From: Brachycybe producta
Lineage: Eukaryota > Arthropoda > Diplopoda > Playtdesmida > Andrognathidae
Length of the DNA stretch: 64,000 bases
NCBI GenBank assembly: GCA_036925085.1
Contig: JAUPFP010000001.1
Location: forward strand, 7,466,688 to 7,530,687
Reading direction: 5' to 3'
Below the pieces are notes generated by a model. The model ran no database searches and was not told where the DNA came from. It saw only the letters and a program-made list of their open reading frames with translations. Positions 43,546 through 55,354 of this stretch are shown here, piece after piece. How positions within the stretch are numbered: position 1 is the first letter of the stretch; the number at the start of each line of letters is the position of its first letter. The position numbers and the translations under genes were made by a program.

Positions 43546-46285
43546 AGAATAACCGTACTACAAATAAATTTGGGGAAAGGCGCTGCAGCTGAGGACTGCC
43601 TCGAAAGATCTAGTAGGGAAATAGACCTGATATGTATCCAAGAGCCGCACCCGGGAGTAAATACCAAACGTAATATCTTAAGAGGGCCAAGTTATGACAG
43701 ACAATAATGCTAAAGCAGTTATAGTTAAGAGAAATCTGCATTTAGGTGTTATTCTCTTAACGAAATATACAACTACGGATATAGTCGCAATACAGGTGGG
43801 CCATAGAGGTGATTACTTCATAATAATGAACATTTATGCTGGACCACAATGCAACCTAGATGAGATACTTAATAGCTTAGAAAGACTACTAATTGAAAGA
43901 GATGAACCAGTGCTAATTGTTGGCGATTTTAACGCCAAACATTTAGCATAGGGTTCCCGTGACTCTAACCCCAGGGGAAACTCGGTTATAGAATTTATCC
44001 TAACTCATCGCCTCGACATACACAATAGGGTTGATCAGGGCCCCACATTCTCTTCTTGAAATGGAATAAGTTGGATTGACTTAACACTGTCAAGAGACCT
44101 AGTAATTATTAACTGGGCGATATTAAAAGTAGAGACCCTTAGCGGCCATAGATATATAAAAACTAGCATTAAAATACGTAATATAGAATGTGAATTAAAG
44201 ACCAAGCTTAACTGGAAGTTAACGCGTTGAGATGACTTTTGTGAATCCCTCTCCCTGAAGTTTAACGAACTAGTATTTTCTGACCCACATATTGCCGGGA
44301 AGATAATTAAGAATGAATGTAAAAAAGTTTACTTGCAATACATGCGAGAGGTCCGCCTTCATAAATATAAAAAGAATAAGTGGTGGACAAGGGACCTTGA
44401 CCAACTTAGGAAAGAAGTAAGGAAGGCCCGAAAAATTAGTCAGCGATACCCCACGAGACCTAGGAGGGATATTATGACTCGAATACATAAAAATCTGAGG
44501 AAGTCTCTTAAAACGATTATCAGAGAAGCAAAAATAACTTCATGGAAAGCGTTTTGCGAGAGAGCCTCGACTAAAAATCCGTAATAGTCTGCCATATAAG
44601 ATTCTAGCCGGGAAATCCAGACCGTTAGAGATAGTAACTACCATCGAAAATTCTCTTGTTTGGGCCCCAATATTGTGGCTGATATTAATGGAAACATTCT
44701 TTAAATGGGTTAAACCCAGTCTTAATGATGGAGACTTCTTACAAGCATTTGCGGACGATGTAATTCTAGTTATTACTGGAAAGTCAGTGAAAGCTACAGA
44801 GGGGAAAATGGGTGTAATCTTTTAAAAGTGTCTCGAATGGGCCGAGGAATCTAAGTTGGAGTTTTCAATTTTGAAGACATGTACGACCTTCTTCCTGGCA
44901 ACAAACATTGTTAGGCACCCTAAAGTAATATTTAACGGTAGAGAGATTAAACTGGAAGATAACATCAAATATCTAGGCCTTTATATTGACTCTAAGTTCC
45001 AATGGCTAACCCACATTAAAAGAATACAAGCAAAGACCTTGCAAATAGCTATTAAATTGTTTTATATATGTGGAAGTGAATGGGGAGTAAAACCAATAAT
45101 ATTAAAGCAAATATATATATTGTGTCGAACCCATGATCCTTTATGGATCGGAGATCTGGGGGGTGAGATCTGGGAATACTAGAATTAGGTCTAGGCTCGA
45201 CGCCATGCAGAGACCTTTCTTGAGGGCTATTTGTAAAGCGTATAAGACCACGTCGAATAAAGCCATTCAAGTAATTACGAGTTGTCCCCCTCTATGGCTT
45301 AAAGCCGAATCGAGTCATAATAGAATGACTGAAGGCTAAGTATGCAGAAGGACTCGATACACCTATAGCAATATTGATGAGAGAACATCCTAGTCTTAAC
45401 GTAACTCATACAATAGAAGAATGGACTAATGACAGATTCTATAGTGGCCAATTAATGGGTTTCACAGATGTTTCAAAACTAAAAGGGAAAGTAGGTGTAC
45501 CCCTAATAATAGTTGAGAATAATGTAATAACTAAAGAATGGAAGGCTCGGCTCCCAGATGAGTGTACAGTATTCCAAGCAGAAGTGATGGCCATCTATAT
45601 GGTGTCAACCCTTCTTCTATTAAGAGAAGTGCAGCACAAAAGGATAATTATAGTCACAAGCTGCATTGGAGGTTGTCTCCAATGGAGACAAGAACTATGT
45701 AAATGCATATAACGCTAATAGGAAAATGAAGGAAATTAAGGAAAGGGGGCAGGGTTTCCCTCATGTGAGTTAAGGCCCACTCAGGTGTTCGGTGGAACGA
45801 GGAAGCAGACGCCTTGGCTAAGCTAGCAAGTGGTCCAGATTAAAACACCTATAGTCTGGATAACCCGGCAAGTTAAACTTCAAGAGAATACTCGTTGGCA
45901 AGAAGACTGGGACAGTACTGAAAAGAAAAGAAAAACTTATAAGTGGATCCCGAAGGTTGACCCCAAGAGGCGGCCTATATCGGGTAGGATCACCCAAGTC
46001 ATTACTGGCCATGGTGATTTCTCCCGATATAGGCGGCGCTTTAACCTCACTCGTGATGGGGTGGAAAATAATGGGTTATGTCCATGCGGTATTGAAGAAG
46101 ACACTACAGATCATGTGTTATGGAGATGCACATCCAGACATGTAGTAGAATCAAGGGATAAGTTACTTAAGGCGGTCAGAGAACAGAGACTATCATGGCC
46201 TTGCGAGGAAGTAAACCTCATGGGTAGTAATTTAATAAGAGCATTCAAAAACTTTTGTATTGAGATTCTATGTACTCAGGAGTAA
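43546..46285 (+). pseudogene. LINE copy 1 ORF2 (EN, deleted RT, RNase H)
   Basis: APE-type endonuclease: LQINLGKGAAAEDCL and CIQEPH (43555-43650), LIVGDFNAKH (43915-43945), ISWIDLTLSRD (about 44065). Pre-RT: KWWTRDLDQLRKEVRKARK (44375-44430). The RT core is mostly gone: the frame jumps from an AGKSRPLEI segment near 44610 to VWAPILWLILMETF and FADDV (44660-44765), so motifs 0-A are deleted. Then YLGLYIDSKFQW (44970), RNase H (FTDVSKLKGKVG with QAEVMAI at 45460-45600; KAHSGVRWNEEADALAKLA near 45770) and TGHGDFSRYRRRF with CPCGIEEDTTDHVLWRC (46000-46130). Many interruptions. Confidence 0.8.
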
Positions 46286-47718
46286 AGATCTATAATTAAA
46301 CACAGTATGATGTGGGTTTTTTGAGCGTAAGCTTTTTCCCACAGGAATAGTCAGGGTCTTCTTAGGAGTCGGCAACTGGGCGGGTCCAGGCTGATTTCGT
46401 TGTTCAGCACCTTGGTGCGATGGAAGAGTAATGGAAAGACGTGCCCTTATACCCTTCGGGGTGGGTGGGGTGAAGTTCAATTCCTGTCCCTGACCCTCCC
46501 CCATATACTTGTATCGCCTTGTCGTGGTGTGGGGCTTGTCGGGTCCTCCGAGGGCTGTCGTTACAGGTCCAACCAAGGTGGAGTGGCCTCGGAGATCAAC
46601 CCTACTAAATGATACAATTTTATTTTCTGAACTGCATTTCTTTTTTTTTTGTGCAGCTACAACTCATAACTCCCTACCTGATGCAGTTGCATCATTCTTG
46701 AGGAAACCACACTATCTTCCCATGTGGTGAGCACGGTCAATATCATCAGACATCCCCAACCCAGCTTAAGCCCCCAAGCTAACCCACTCTGGATCTAGCT
46801 AAGCCACAACTGGAGAATATTCAAGGTTGTGACTGATGCTAGCAGGCTGTGGTAGACATAATATGGCAATAATAAATTATATAGGGGATAGCCATGCCCT
46901 ATATGATGAACAAGGTGGCAAAATATGAATAAAGACAATACGACCACTAAGTGGAAGGACCTAACCGAGTGGAGAAAAATCCTACTGCAGTAACACACTA
47001 GGACACTCGACCCCACTAGTAGCCACACAAAGTGTGCGCATGGAGTAATAGACATCGGCGAGATCATCACACCTGAGATGTCAACCGGTTACTCGGCGGA
47101 GTGGTCTGACCTATCTCAGGTGTGGTGATCTACGGCTCCCTGCAACCCCGAGATGGGCCGTCTTCACCGCTCGGCCTAAGATCATATCAGGGTCGAAGTG
47201 CAGATGGGCTGGGACCCCGATAGCATCCCTCGAGTTAGCGACTATTGGAGGGGTTGCGCGTTGCTCGACTCGGGGGCAGAGAGCCCGAATTAAGTTTTGT
47301 TGCAACTCATGGAATCTAAAAGTTTAGAAAAACCAAACACTAACATTAACGTAAAAGAGTCTAATGGAACGACTCAGAAAATAATACAAGAGATTATGCC
47401 ACTTAAAATAACAGGAGATCATGAATCAACGGACCACATATTAAAAGATTGGCCACTAGATCTACAGACCCAATTCAAGTTAGAATGGGAAAGAGATCTT
47501 GCCTAAAATATCAAAAGCAGCTGAGGATTACATCGCAGAGTACTGCGCCTTAACATCAGGGGTATCTCAAGGTCGAAAATTAAGATTGAAGGATACGTTT
47601 ATAAAAGACATGGAGAGAAGATCTAGGAAAGAATTAATGGATAAGCTTCTCAAAAAACCTAGAAGAGTTGGGGATATAACTAGAACCAGGTCAAATAGCT
47701 TGGGAAACCTTACGAGCC

Positions 47719-48996
47719 ATGACTACAACACCTATAGAGCAAAATAATGGCAAAAATATTGATGATAGAAGGTCACAGGCCAAAAGAAAGCGACCAGACC
47801 AATTAAACATAGATGAAGTAATAATAGATGATGAACCCAATCGAGGGACACAAGAAGAAGATCTTTTTGATTTACCGCCAATTGGCCTCCTGAAAGCGAT
47901 GTATAAGCACATCGATTCAATTAGAACTTCTGTTAGTAGAGAACAACATAGTAAGATAAATTTCAATAAGGCTGACCAGAAAGCTGTATTTGATAGTTTG
48001 GATAAAATAGTTAAGATCTTCTCAATAATAACCGAGAAAAACCATGAACACGAATTGGCTCAACTTGGAAACCTTGATGTTCCCGTTGCTCAGGAACCTA
48101 GAGTAGTTCGTGAGGATACTATCATAGACAAAGTGGCATTTCCTAGCCTTCGCCAAGTACAGGGAGATAAACATATGCGAAGGGGTAACGAAAGTGCGAA
48201 ACCTACATCTAAAAAGAAAACATACGAGGCAAATAGAGCCATTAAAACAAGATCAACTATGAGCGAGAACATAGTTTTAGTCAAGTCAAGGGAGCAGGGG
48301 GTCACATCTGCTGCAATAAGGAAGTCTTTGCAGAACCATACCTCGATAGACGACCTGGGTGAGAACTTAAAAAGCGTTCGTGAAGGACGAAATGGGACCT
48401 TGATACTTGAAGCTAATGGGGCTATCCAAAAGGGTAGATTAGTAGAAAAATTGAAAGATTTGCGGGAACTAACATTTGATAAACCAAAGAGGAGGGCACC
48501 CAAAATCATGATCACTGGAGTGGATAAAGATAAGGACACTAAAACAATAGTAGGAGAAATGATAAAAGACAATGGGGAAATAAAAACAATGATTGGAAAT
48601 GATCAAGCTTTTAGGGATGGTATAGAATGGGTTGCCGACCGTCGTTGTAGAAACGAACTAAAAAATAATGTAATCTTTAGAGTCCAACCAAAAATATACA
48701 GAGCTTTATCGGGAGACTGGAAAGTTAACCTGGGTTGGGTAAGATATCGAGTGGAGGAGTGGGTTGATATCAGCCAGTGTTTTCGATGTAACGCATTCGG
48801 TCGCTGGGCAATTGAGTGTAAAAATACTGTAGAATCTTGTATCAATTGTGGAGGTGATCACAAGATGGAAGTATGCCGGGCGGATGAAAGGCAAAGGCTG
48901 CAAAATGAAAGGCAAACAAGAAAGATGTCACACGGCCCGGGACAAGAAATGTCCAATTTATCTACAAACTTGGGAAAGAGCACGCTCTCAAATTGA
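47719..48996 (+). CDS. LINE copy 2 ORF1 (Gag-like protein)
   Basis: A 425-residue frame, mostly intact. N-terminal Lys-rich region, EEDLFDLPPIGLLKAMYKHI, a helical Lys/Glu-rich centre, then zinc knuckles: C354-x2-C357-x4-R362-x4-C367 (the expected His is Arg) and C374-x2-C377-x3-H381-x4-C386. The third knuckle (CHTARDKKCPIY) lies in another frame after about 48885, so a frameshift scrambles the last 35 residues. More of ORF1 probably lies upstream at 47310-47700 in other frames (ESKSLEKPNTNINVK and KFFP-like segments). Predicted RNA-binding partner of the LINE RT. Confidence 0.75.
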   Translation: MTTTPIEQNNGKNIDDRRSQAKRKRPDQLNIDEVIIDDEPNRGTQEEDLFDLPPIGLLKAMYKHIDSIRTSVSREQHSKINFNKADQKAVFDSLDKIVKIFSIITEKNHEHELAQLGNLDVPVAQEPRVVREDTIIDKVAFPSLRQVQGDKHMRRGNESAKPTSKKKTYEANRAIKTRSTMSENIVLVKSREQGVTSAAIRKSLQNHTSIDDLGENLKSVREGRNGTLILEANGAIQKGRLVEKLKDLRELTFDKPKRRAPKIMITGVDKDKDTKTIVGEMIKDNGEIKTMIGNDQAFRDGIEWVADRRCRNELKNNVIFRVQPKIYRALSGDWKVNLGWVRYRVEEWVDISQCFRCNAFGRWAIECKNTVESCINCGGDHKMEVCRADERQRLQNERQTRKMSHGPGQEMSNLSTNLGKSTLSN

Positions 48997-49740
48997 TTAT
49001 GGGGAGTAAAATTAACGTAATAAACCTCCTGCAAATTAACCTGGGGAAAGGGGCAGTGGCCGAGGACTGCATCGAGAGGTCGAGTAGATACATCGACCTT
49101 TTATGTATTAAAGAACCACACCCAATTATAATAAAGAAACAAACTTTAATGGGGGGCGCGATTTATGTCTCAAAATAACCCAAAAGCAGTTATAGTTAAA
49201 CGTAATATGCAACTGAAAACTATCCCTTGGGAAATATATGTCATCAAACGTATCAGCCATACAAGTGGATTATGGACTGGGCACATTTGCACTCATAAAT
49301 ATCTATACAGAGCCACAGGGTAACTTAGAAGAAATCCTTAAAACATTGAGGTATTTTTAGCAGAAAGGACAGAACCCACTTTAATAGTTGGGGACTTTAA
49401 TGCTAAACACCCGGGATGGGCTTCCCGTGAACCTAACACAAGGGGTAGCACACTAATCGAATTTAATCTAGCTCATCGCTTGGATATTCACAATCAAGCA
49501 GAACAAGGCCCCACTTTCAGCTCCTCAAATGGAGTAAGTTGGATAGACCTGACACTCTCAAGGGATCTCGAAATATATAACTGGGAGGTCTTACAAATTG
49601 AAACCTTAAGTGATCATAAGTATATTGGATTTAACGTCAAGGTCCTTAACGTGGATTATCCAACGACGATAAAATATAATTGGAAAAATACAAGATGGGA
49701 AGACTTTTGCAAAACTATCAACAGGATCCCCACTTAGCAG
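48993..49740 (+). pseudogene. LINE copy 2 ORF2 endonuclease fragment
   Basis: Short frames give LLQINLGKGAVAEDCIERSS and CIKEPHP (49029-49130), LIVGDFNAKHPGWASREPN (49380-49440), then FSSSNGVSWIDLTLSRDLEI with LSDHKYIGF (49510-49635). These are conserved APE-like endonuclease motifs (Asp/Asn of GDFNAKH; Asp and His of SDH). Frameshifts occur near 49170 and 49360. The protein ends near 49835 after the WW motif. It nicks target DNA in active LINEs; here it is inactive. Confidence 0.8.
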
Positions 49741-49840
49741 GTGAAGGTGTTAATAACGAATGTAGATTGGCATATCAGCAACACATGCGGCAAGTTCGAC
49801 CTCGTAGACGTAAAAGTAATAAGTGGTGGTCTGAACAGAA

Positions 49841-50218
49841 AAATAAAACAAAAATTATTTTGTGCTCACTTTAATGTCCTTAGGTTGTCTTATAAACACC
49901 AAATGTGTAGAGTGCCTATAAATAGTGATGGGCAGCAAAGGGTTAAAAGTAACACTTAATTACAATATATGAAACAAGGTCATTTAGTAAGAAAACAACA
50001 ATTACCAATGTCAAATTAGAGTCATTTCTCTGTATTGCATACATTAATAAATAGAAAGTTAAAGGTGAATTTTTTTACTCAAATATATTTAATGCATCAT
50101 AAAGAAGATAAACTTATTAAAAAAGTGCTAACTTTTATGCAAATTTCAGTTTGTGACTTCAAAGTTACACGGTGCAACAAACACATTAAAAATGAGAAAA
50201 AACATGTTTAGTTTTTAT
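49841..50218. other. Non-coding spacer
   Basis: AT-rich; no feature recognised between the truncated LINE and the piggyBac remnant. Confidence 0.5.
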
Positions 50219-51790
50219 TCTGTATGAAACTTGAAGAAGCGGTTTTTGCCAGGTTGGAAGCATAAAAACACATTCTTACACGATTTGTTGCATTTTGAAC
50301 ATTGAACTTTTGGGACTCAATCACAGCCAGGCATTTTGCATCTTTGCTTGGCATAAACAATGTGCAACATTCATTTTGAATTGCAATAAGCTAAGCCGCT
50401 CTTTCGGATTTTCACAGTTGATATTGTAGTCGCGGCAGTAGAGTAGCCATGCCTCAACTACTGTCATGTCTAGCAGATGAAAAATAAGTCGGTGGTAACA
50501 TTTCTTTGATCGGAATTTGGTCCTGTACAAGGCCAGCATGGAATCCACCAAATCAACTCCTCTCATAAACTTGTTATAAACAAGGAACCGTTATCCTTTG
50601 TTCATCTTTTTTATCAAATTGCTGACATTTGCCAAGAGGTTGGGATGATGCAAATGTTGTTAGTGTGACAAACTTGTTATAGAACCATTTGATAGCCCTC
50701 AAATGTACCCATCAACATTTGTTGCCTTTTCTTCGTGTGTTCACCCGGCCTGTCTTTTTCATTATTTTATCATTTGTGAAACAACACCCTTGCAAACGAC
50801 TGACCCATACTGTTCCTAAACTTTGAATGCCTTTTTTTTTTAGAGCTACTTGCAAATCAATTCCACAAAACCAATTGTCGAAGAACAGTTGTGGAATTTA
50901 TGCTCCGGGATTATTGTGGCTAAACACAAAACGATGTTACCACTTGCACCAATGTCAGCATTTCCCTCAGCAGGCAAAATTGTGCCAGTGTAAATTTCAA
51001 AATTGTAAATTATCTCCTTGTTGTCACAATACAGAAATTTTGTATCGCCACTTTTTAGGTTTTTTTGAATTGTATTGGCGAAGTATGCTTTTCCCTTTGA
51101 AAGGAACTACTTGTTTGTCAACACAGGAATTTTGTTCATGTTGGAAAGAATAACATTGATCAGTGGCCGAATGTTATGCAATTTGTCGTAACCAGGTTCA
51201 CCTTGGGTAGTAGCTGTTGTGTTGTTGTTACAGTGGTTACTTTTTATTTTTTCTTATCAATTCACTGTCATTACATTTGAAATGCTGTTTACACGACAAA
51301 TTGAATTCCAGTACATCCTTGTTCGCGGAAATCCAAATATTGAAATGAAAAATGAAATGCCAAAAAACTGTTCAATTTCATCAACAGAAACATTCAGAAG
51401 TTTTGTAGGATCCCGCTGGACTGCATATAGATTACTTTCCTCTACAATTTTCTTGAAAATGCTTTTGTCCAGTACGGATTGAAAATACTTGATTGGTTGC
51501 CGAAGTTCAGCATCATTTGGTAGACTACCTTTCCACTTCATGCTTGGTGATATAGTACGTGATGCTCTCCAGTTCAGTTTCTTGCATTTACCTTTACCAC
51601 TAGAATCACTTGACTCAATGCGTTCTTCTATGTCAGATTCTGTCAAAGACTCATGACTTGAATCTGAGTGAGTCATCAACTCCAACATTCATTTCATAAT
51701 CATCACAGGACTCCTCAATTTCATCACTTTCATCAGAAATTTGTGCAGTGAAACATGCTTTTTATAAAAAAAAAGCCAGCATCCATTGCT
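50219..51790 (-). pseudogene. piggyBac-type transposase (PGBD) pseudogene
   Basis: Minus strand. The N-terminal part (51257-51760) has an acidic Ser/Glu-rich start, then PIKYFQSVLDKSIFKKIVEE and DEIEQFFGISFFISIFGFPR, the typical DDE_Tnp_1_7 opening. The middle is interrupted but contains LFFDNWF (one of the three catalytic Asp positions), LQVALKKKGIQSLGTV and LQGC(C)FTNDKIMKK near 50780-50900. The C-terminal part (50321-50566) has GVDLVDSMLALYR (third Asp region), KCYHRLIFHLLDMTVVEAWL, then a Cys-rich tail (CSKCNKSCKNVFLC) near 50270-50300. Stops and frameshifts in the middle inactivate it. PiggyBac enzymes cut and paste at TTAA. Confidence 0.85.
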
Positions 51791-52569
51791 GTATACCTGA
51801 AAACACGTAACTGTAACAATACAAACTGAAAATACTTTCAGAACTAGAACACTTTCAACCACATTTCATGTTAGGCCGAATGACAAAATGGAACCGCAAG
51901 TGAATGGTGTGACTTGTGGGTCACAATCCAATTTTGGTCATTTACATAAATTTACAAATGAAAAGTATGTTCACATGCATGGAATATGTTTCTTTACTCA
52001 CCAAAATAGCTGACTGATATAAAATTTTCAACTTTGAATGCAAAAAACCTGAAAATTGTACTCAGTGAAATACTGTAATGGTGGCGTCCTTCAACAGTTG
52101 GGTGTGCAATACTACAATACATGTAGGTTGTTTTTTTTGTTTGTATTACAAAATATAGAAAAATATGCCATCTAGTGCATACAGTAATTTGTTACTTGAG
52201 TGCACATGTATGCAACATTGAAGTAAACCACAATTGAAATACATTGAAGTTAATATATTAGTTTGTTACCAAGAAGTTGACATATGCAATACAGGGTGAA
52301 ACAGGTAATTCAATACTTTAAATGTACTTTGTATTTAGTATACTTGGGTCAGTAGATAAATTACAGTGTGGTTCAAAATATGCTTATTAGAAAACATTGA
52401 ATTATATACAGTTCACGTCTTTAAAAGCACCTATCATTTTCTATGCAGTGAAAATGCTGTACCACACCACACAAGAATTATACACAATGATGTTTTAAGA
52501 ATGTGTTATACTATCGTATATATTTGAGGTATTTTAATCTCGAATCCATAAAACATTTTCACAACTACT
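51791..52569. other. Non-coding region
   Basis: AT-rich sequence between the piggyBac remnant and the DUF4806 gene. Nothing recognised. The promoter and 5' exons of the downstream gene may lie here. Confidence 0.4.
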
Positions 52570-55157
52570 TTGAAATTTAATTTATATTCATTTGAAAAAG
52601 CCAAAGAAAAAACGAAAAAAGCTGAAGTTGGAACCAATCTGGAAACAATGAAGCATTCTGAAAGTGAGACAGGAAGACCAAAGAGAAAAAAGTCACAAGG
52701 AAAAGACTATATGAATCTGATGGCATGGCTGATGAGTCATCTGGCAATGAAATTGAATTCAATGGAAGTCAGTGTCCAACTCCACCTAATGCACCAGATA
52801 CATTGCAGTTTAAATCACAAGGACAATACCTTACACCTACAGTAAATAATGTGCAGATACAGCATTCAACAGGTATGCAAGATTCATATTAAACTATTTT
52901 TCTATTTAGGAATTGCTACTAGGTTTTAAATCAAATACTTTGATTTTGTTCTTCACATATTAATAGTGTCTGTGTGATTCATTGCAGATAGCTTACAATC
53001 TATTGAATCAAATAACATTCTGGCTGACATTTCTTATTCAACTAAGTCACCAGGTAATAAATAATGTTATATTTTGCTTGCTTTACATCATTATAAATAA
53101 TTTCTTTAAAAACTGTGTGTATAGGCATAAAGAATAAACAAAAAAATAACAGTTATTTTTCACTTTATCCACTTATTAGCTAGGAAACATACAAATGGGC
53201 TTAACAACAGAAGCCAAAATTACTTCCAATAATTTTATTGGACACTTGTTAATATAAGCTTTTTTCGTTTTATAATAGGCCCATCTCATCAACCAAGCTA
53301 TAATTATTCGAATGGTACGTTAGCAATTTTGAATCATTTTTTCGGTTTCAGATATGCAACCATGTGAGGTACTAGTAAGCTTGCACAAAATGACATGCCA
53401 CTCTTTAGTATTAGCTTTAGACCTAAAACTTAAATCATTACGCTTGCTAGTGCTGCAGCCTTTTTTAATGTATACACAATCTCAAAAAGTATTTGTTTTT
53501 AAACCATATTTCATAGAAAGTGTAAGTTTTAATTAGACTTTTATGACTCACTTAAATTTTAAACTTTACTCTTGGTACTGTGGAAGATTCGAATTGCTAA
53601 TTAATTTTGTCATTTATATCTCTAGTAGGAAACAACTTTTATAGTGATGGTACAACCCCTCGAGTTAATACAAGTATAAGCATACATTTTATATTTTCAT
53701 ATTTTGACTTATTGTAATCATTTGAATTAATGGCACCCAGGTACGGAAGCATATCAGTTTCCAGCTGGAAGCACTTGGAACCATGGCAGTCCAACAACAG
53801 CTCCAAACGTGATTAATGACAGTAAGAACAATTATTATCTACATAATTTTGCATGGTGGGGCTGTTTGTCGCAATTTTCGGATTTCAATTTTTGACTCAT
53901 TGGGTAAATACAAAAAAACATTTACAAGCATGGATATTATCATGTGTAGGCCCTTCTTGATGTCATTATTATTTCATAACTGCCATTTCCAACTGAAAGG
54001 TTAATTTCATCAATATTATATTGAGATCTATCAAAACAAAGTGGATTATGCATAATCAGCTTTGTTTTGTTAGATTCAAATAAAATTATTAATGCCCTAC
54101 ACAAATCACAGAGAAGGTAACATAGTTACAATGGGCAAAAACAGTCAAATTATTTTGTATTTGTATGATGACTATGAAATTAAGATGTGTAACAATTCTA
54201 ATTAATAAATTTGTTACTTTGATTATAGTCACAAGTTACTTCCTGTTCACCCAACCCTCCCACTTAGGGCCTTCTTAAAAAACCACATGTCACCTTTTTC
54301 TGTTAAGTTCAGTGACCCTTCTATATTTGTCCCCAAAATGCGACTTTTCTCTTTTCAGGCCCCAAGCAGCTACTGTTTCAGTAGTCACATTCGGTTTCCT
54401 TATTGCCCTTTTCCTTATTACCCTTTTCACTACATATTTGTAACTTTCTGAAAATAAAAAGAGTTGATGGTTCTGCTCTTGAGTTGGAAAACTAAGTGTG
54501 TGTCTGTGTATTTCTTTTTTATAAAAACTTCTCCAAACTTGAAGAGTCCAAAATTATTTATTTATCAAGAAGGGACCTACACTTCTGCAACAGTTAAAGT
54601 TCTAATTTAAACAAAAACTGCTACAGATGGAAATTTAATTATATAGTCCAGGTCTCCCTATTAAGCCAGAAGTGTGTTTTAATTAAGCATATGTTGTGTA
54701 TTGTAATTTAATGTACTTTTTATTTTTTAAAATCAGACAATCCATCAACTCATAACTGGGCAAGAAATCATTCGAAAACAGAATGATAATATGCCGGTTA
54801 TGCTCAATAGAATGTTGACAATAATGTCAAGTAAACATCCCACTACAGAAGTCCCTTCTGATCTACCCAAACTACTATTAGACCCAGTAGATTCCTTAAA
54901 CCAAATGGAGAAATATATTGAGGACAAAGAAAGATTTGGAATTTTGGTATGATAACCTGGTTTTGTTTAAAGTTCTTCCAAAATTGTTCAACCTAAAACA
55001 ACATTTTTTTTTAAATACAGAAATCCATATTATACAATGTGGGGGCTCTTCAGCAGAAGAGAACACTAGACGTGTGTTGTCACATTTAATGACCAACAAA
55101 CTGGCAACAGAAATAAATTTGTGGAATAAAATATTTATTTTTTATGAATCATTGTGA
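52570..55157 (+). pseudogene. DUF4806-domain gene, several exons, apparent frameshift
   Basis: Exons inferred: about 52600-52872, 52988-53053, 53279-53314, 53629-53673, 53741-53821, 54737-54946 and 55021-55157. The four middle exons are 66, 36, 45 and 81 nt, all phase 1 at both ends, and rich in Ser, Pro, Asn, Tyr. The first exon has a basic cluster (KKPKKKRKK) in one frame and acidic ESDGMADESS in another. Exon 6 encodes LDPVDSLNQMEKYIEDKERF and exon 7 SSAEENTRRVLSHLMTNKLA, the signature of DUF4806, a domain of unknown function common in invertebrate and transposon-linked proteins. Exon 7 reads through only if one base is added to GTGGGGGCTC near 55042, so a 1-nt deletion (or a sequencing error) breaks it. 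Frame continuity from 53821 to 54737 also fails; an exon may be missing from my model. Confidence 0.6.
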
Positions 55158-55354
55158 AATCGTGTAGTGAATATGCTTTATATAAAATAATGACAATTAT
55201 ATATAAACTTAAACGTTTATTCATAATATTTAAGCATTGTTATTCTTCCAACATTAAAAATCATAGTTCGAAATCAACATTGATTCCAAATTCGTATGAG
55301 AATCGTTGAATAAATGTGAGGACAATTCTACCACTAAATTGAAATAAAACATTT

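Larger units (their letters stand above)
40820..46290 (+). mobile_element. R1/I-like LINE, copy 1 (5'-complete, internally deleted)
   Basis: 5' UTR from about 40840: TGTATCGCCTTGTCGTGGTG, then GGGTCCTCCGAGGGCTGTCG, then TCAACCCTACTAAATGATAC, then a long conserved leader. The ORF1 and ORF2 remnants are described separately. The 5' segment and leader are repeated at 46500-47300 (motif period 5,556 bp), defining a related copy downstream in the same orientation. Its C-terminal end is at about 46285. Confidence 0.8.
46440..49840 (+). mobile_element. R1/I-like LINE, copy 2 (3'-truncated)
   Basis: Repeats the 5' region of copy 1 (CTTGTATCGCCTTGTCGTGG at about 46508; the leader with ACTCGGCGGAGTGGTCTG at about 47090 matches 41735). 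It runs through ORF1 and the endonuclease, then ends near SNKWWSE at about 49830, where copy 1 has KNKWWTRD. The RT, RNase H and C-terminus are absent. LINEs usually lose their 5' ends, so a missing 3' end implies later deletion or recombination. Confidence 0.8.
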
